DNA from: CAVPRW01 sp046727435 [NCBI: bacterium]
GTDB taxonomy: Bacteria; Tectomicrobia; Entotheonellia; J063
Reading direction: 5' to 3'
Assembly (NCBI GenBank): GCA_046727435.1
Contig: JBKPCR010000101.1
Coordinates: 1-18,928 of the forward strand
Length of the DNA: 18,928 bases
The notes beneath the pieces are model-generated. The model ran no database searches and was not told the DNA's origin. It saw nothing but the letters and a program-made list of their open reading frames with translations. The translations under genes and the position numbers were made by a program. Below, in pieces: positions 17,288 to 18,928 of this stretch. Numbering within the stretch: the first letter of the stretch is position 1; each line of letters begins with the position of its first letter.

Positions 17288-18007
17288 TTACGGCAGCATG
17301 TCACGAGAGATGGTGTACTGGCGGAGGATACTTTGGGCAGGCTGCGGAATGGTGAGATCGCGCCCGTTCAGCCTGAGATGCGTCGCTCGGGCATTGCCGA
17401 TGGAGAGGATGAAGCGTTCTCGCCCAATCCATTTCGTCGATTGCCCGGCACGCAGCACCAAGTCCTGTGACTCCTGTTCGTCGATCGTCACTCGGAGCCA
17501 GGTGTCAGAGTCGGCCATGACGGTCAGCATCAGTGGCACCCCAGCAGATAGGCTGTTGGCCGTCTCTGGTCGAGGAGACGACGCCCAGCGCAGGAGGCCT
17601 GGCCTGTCAAGGAGGCCAACGGCGCTCACGAGCACCCCACCGACAATGACCACCCCCGCCACCAAGAGCCACAGCAAAGAGCGTTCATTCCATGCGCGCC
17701 TGGCTGGGGGCAGGCGTTCCGTCCGCAGGGGCGCCACTTCGTGAACCATCCGTGAGTGGTTGTAGATGAGCAGCGTATCTTCGGGGTCTAGGCCGATGGA
17801 CTGGGCATAGGAACGGATAAAGCCCCGCACAAACGTCTCGCCAGGCAAGCGGTCATACCGCTCTTCTTCAATGGCTTCCAGATAGCGACGGCTGATTTTC
17901 GTGCGTTCCACCACATCGTCCAGGCTGATATGACGAAGTTCGCGTTCGCGCCGCAGGAATTCGCCAAGACCATCCGCCATGACCATTTTGCCGTTTGACC
18001 CATTCAT
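17288..18007 (-). CDS. rodZ: RodZ-like helix-turn-helix membrane protein
   Basis: RodZ couples the MreB cytoskeleton to the envelope and cell-shape machinery. From the ATG at 18007 it is 239 residues: a cytoplasmic HTH_25 domain (about 13-78, LGEFLRRERELRHISLDDVV, then the family block FVRGFIRSYAQSIGLDP at 59-75), a basic juxtamembrane stretch, one membrane helix (about 110-133) and a periplasmic DUF4115-type beta domain (about 158-239, with DSDTWLRVTIDEQE). It is shorter than E. coli RodZ because the periplasmic linker is brief. The start is uncertain: a TTG at 18022 adds five residues, and neither has a well-spaced ribosome binding site. It lies between the TPR lipoprotein gene and aroE. 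Confidence 0.87.
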   Translation of the reverse strand: MNGSNGKMVMADGLGEFLRRERELRHISLDDVVERTKISRRYLEAIEEERYDRLPGETFVRGFIRSYAQSIGLDPEDTLLIYNHSRMVHEVAPLRTERLPPARRAWNERSLLWLLVAGVVIVGGVLVSAVGLLDRPGLLRWASSPRPETANSLSAGVPLMLTVMADSDTWLRVTIDEQESQDLVLRAGQSTKWIGRERFILSIGNARATHLRLNGRDLTIPQPAQSILRQYTISRDMLP

Positions 18008-18083
18008 CGCGCTGCCTGTCAACCTCTCGTGGGGTCATGCCGGAACAAGGACGCAGGTCAGGGAGGTGACGCCGGCCGTCACA

Positions 18084-18869
18084 TCACGGCAATGCCCCTA
18101 GGTACCACTTTGCCATCTCGGCCAGCTCGCTCTCTGGGTCTAGTTGGATCACCTTCTGAAACTGGGCAACGGCCTCCGCCTTACTGCCACGTTCGAGGTA
18201 GGCAACCCCCAGGTCATGGAGGGCTTCAGCATAGTTGGGACGCAGTCGCACGGCCTCGCGGAACTCTCGAATGGCGTCCTCGACGTGTCCCTGCTGGAAA
18301 TAGAGCGTTCCAAGATTACGATGGGCTTCGGGGAAGTTGTCGTGAAACGCCAGGGCATCCCGAAAGGCCCGCCGGGCGGAGATCAGGTCCCCCTTCCCCA
18401 TGTAGGCCAACCCAATGCTATTGTAGGCTATTTCTGGGTGTTGATAAGTGATGATCTTCAGGGCTTCGCGCCCCTGTGTTACCGCATCATCCCAGCGAGC
18501 CAACTCCAAATACAGGCCCGCCAGATGGACATGGGCCTCGGCATAGCCTGGGGCCAGCTCTAACGCTTTGGCGTAGTGGGTCAGCGCAAACTGATAACGT
18601 CCCTCGTAGTGGTAAGCAAACGCGAGAAGGTGATGAAACTCCGCGTTTGTCGAGTCGAGCTGCAGTGCATCGTTCAGTTCTTTGACGGCCGCCTCAGCGG
18701 CACCTATAGAGAGATACTGCAGCGCTCGGGTGTAGTGTTCTCTCGCTGCATTAGCGGGGGCTCCTTGATGCTGCGCCCCCATGCAGCCAGAGAAGGCGAC
18801 GAGACAAAGTGAGAGTATCCAGAGGTGCTGCCGGATGCCCAGGGCGAGGAGTTGTCGCCACATCATCAT
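18084..18869 (-). CDS. TPR-repeat lipoprotein, PilW/PilF type
   Basis: A small outer-membrane lipoprotein built of tetratricopeptide repeats; the PilW/PilF members act as pilotins for the PilQ secretin or stabilise pili. 261 residues: a signal sequence (hydrophobic about 15-28) ending VAFSGC with a candidate lipidated Cys29 (the Phe at -3 makes the lipobox imperfect), then about six TPR units from residue 41 to 250 (for example YTRALQYLSIGAAEAAVKEL, HLAGLYLELARWDDAV, NLGTLYFQQGHVEDAI, DLGVAYLERGSKAEAV). Three ATGs in a row mark the start, with no strong ribosome binding site. Being followed by a rodZ homologue supports the PilW/PilF reading, since pilW-rodZ adjacency is known in gammaproteobacteria. 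A generic TPR protein remains possible. Confidence 0.85.
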   Translation of the reverse strand: MMMWRQLLALGIRQHLWILSLCLVAFSGCMGAQHQGAPANAAREHYTRALQYLSIGAAEAAVKELNDALQLDSTNAEFHHLLAFAYHYEGRYQFALTHYAKALELAPGYAEAHVHLAGLYLELARWDDAVTQGREALKIITYQHPEIAYNSIGLAYMGKGDLISARRAFRDALAFHDNFPEAHRNLGTLYFQQGHVEDAIREFREAVRLRPNYAEALHDLGVAYLERGSKAEAVAQFQKVIQLDPESELAEMAKWYLGALP

Positions 18870-18928
18870 GCTCGGGGGTTGGGTTGCGCCATCGGCAATC
18901 GCCTGAGTTGTGACCTCAGAGCGCCAGC
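18866..18928 (-). CDS. Possible C-terminal tail of an upstream gene cut by the window edge
   Basis: A minus-strand frame is open from the window edge to a TGA at 18866-18868, giving 20 residues ending LRRLPMAQPNPRA. The stop overlaps the first ATG of the TPR gene (ATGA), the usual look of linked genes. In gammaproteobacteria rlmN precedes pilW-rodZ, but I cannot recognise RlmN in so short a tail. The frame of the TPR gene is also open to the edge here, so this call is weak. Confidence 0.3.
   Translation of the reverse strand, partial: AGALRSQLRRLPMAQPNPRA

Overview
This 18.9 kb window is a dense stretch of bacterial chromosome in which every supportable gene lies on the minus strand, so transcription runs from right to left. 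I can defend thirteen complete genes, one truncated gene (carB) at the left edge and a 20-codon open tail at the right edge. There is no tRNA, rRNA, CRISPR array, insertion sequence or phage gene, and no gene-free stretch reaches 300 bases. The gene set (type IV pilus motor and platform, RodZ-type protein, Sec-exported parvulin foldase, HlyD-type periplasmic adaptor) points to a Gram-negative with an outer membrane. GC-rich coding, pyrR-led pyrimidine genes and the protein styles fit the Nitrospira/Nitrospirota lineage, but that assignment is inference from memory of family style, not a search.

Right block (18.9 to 11.5 kb), envelope and pilus: a TPR lipoprotein of PilW/PilF type, a RodZ-like HTH membrane protein, aroE, pilB (extension ATPase), pilC (platform) and a PilS-like PAS histidine kinase. 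aroE runs directly into pilB, and the pilC stop codon lies inside the ribosome binding site of the kinase gene. An AT-rich 146 bp gap between pilB and pilC holds a plausible separate promoter. No response regulator (pilR) or pilin gene follows the kinase.

Middle block (11.3 to 5.25 kb): mfd (transcription-repair coupling factor), then an EmrA/HlyD-type adaptor whose 3' end overlaps by 38 bp a gene for an exported SurA-like peptidyl-prolyl isomerase. No partner transporter is next to the adaptor.

Left block (5.2 to 0 kb): a pyrimidine operon pyrR-pyrB-pyrC-carA-carB covering the first three steps of UMP synthesis. Its leader shows, in order, a near-consensus sigma-70 promoter (TTGACA, 17 bp, TATGAT), an exact match to the PyrR-binding loop consensus, an antiterminator pairing, and a perfect 10-bp terminator stem with nine Ts just before pyrR. 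This is the full architecture of PyrR transcription attenuation, known best from Bacillus, here in an apparently Gram-negative setting. It is the clearest non-coding signal in the window. An added twist is that the 3' arm of the terminator contains a perfect Shine-Dalgarno string, which suggests a possible second, translational, layer of control.
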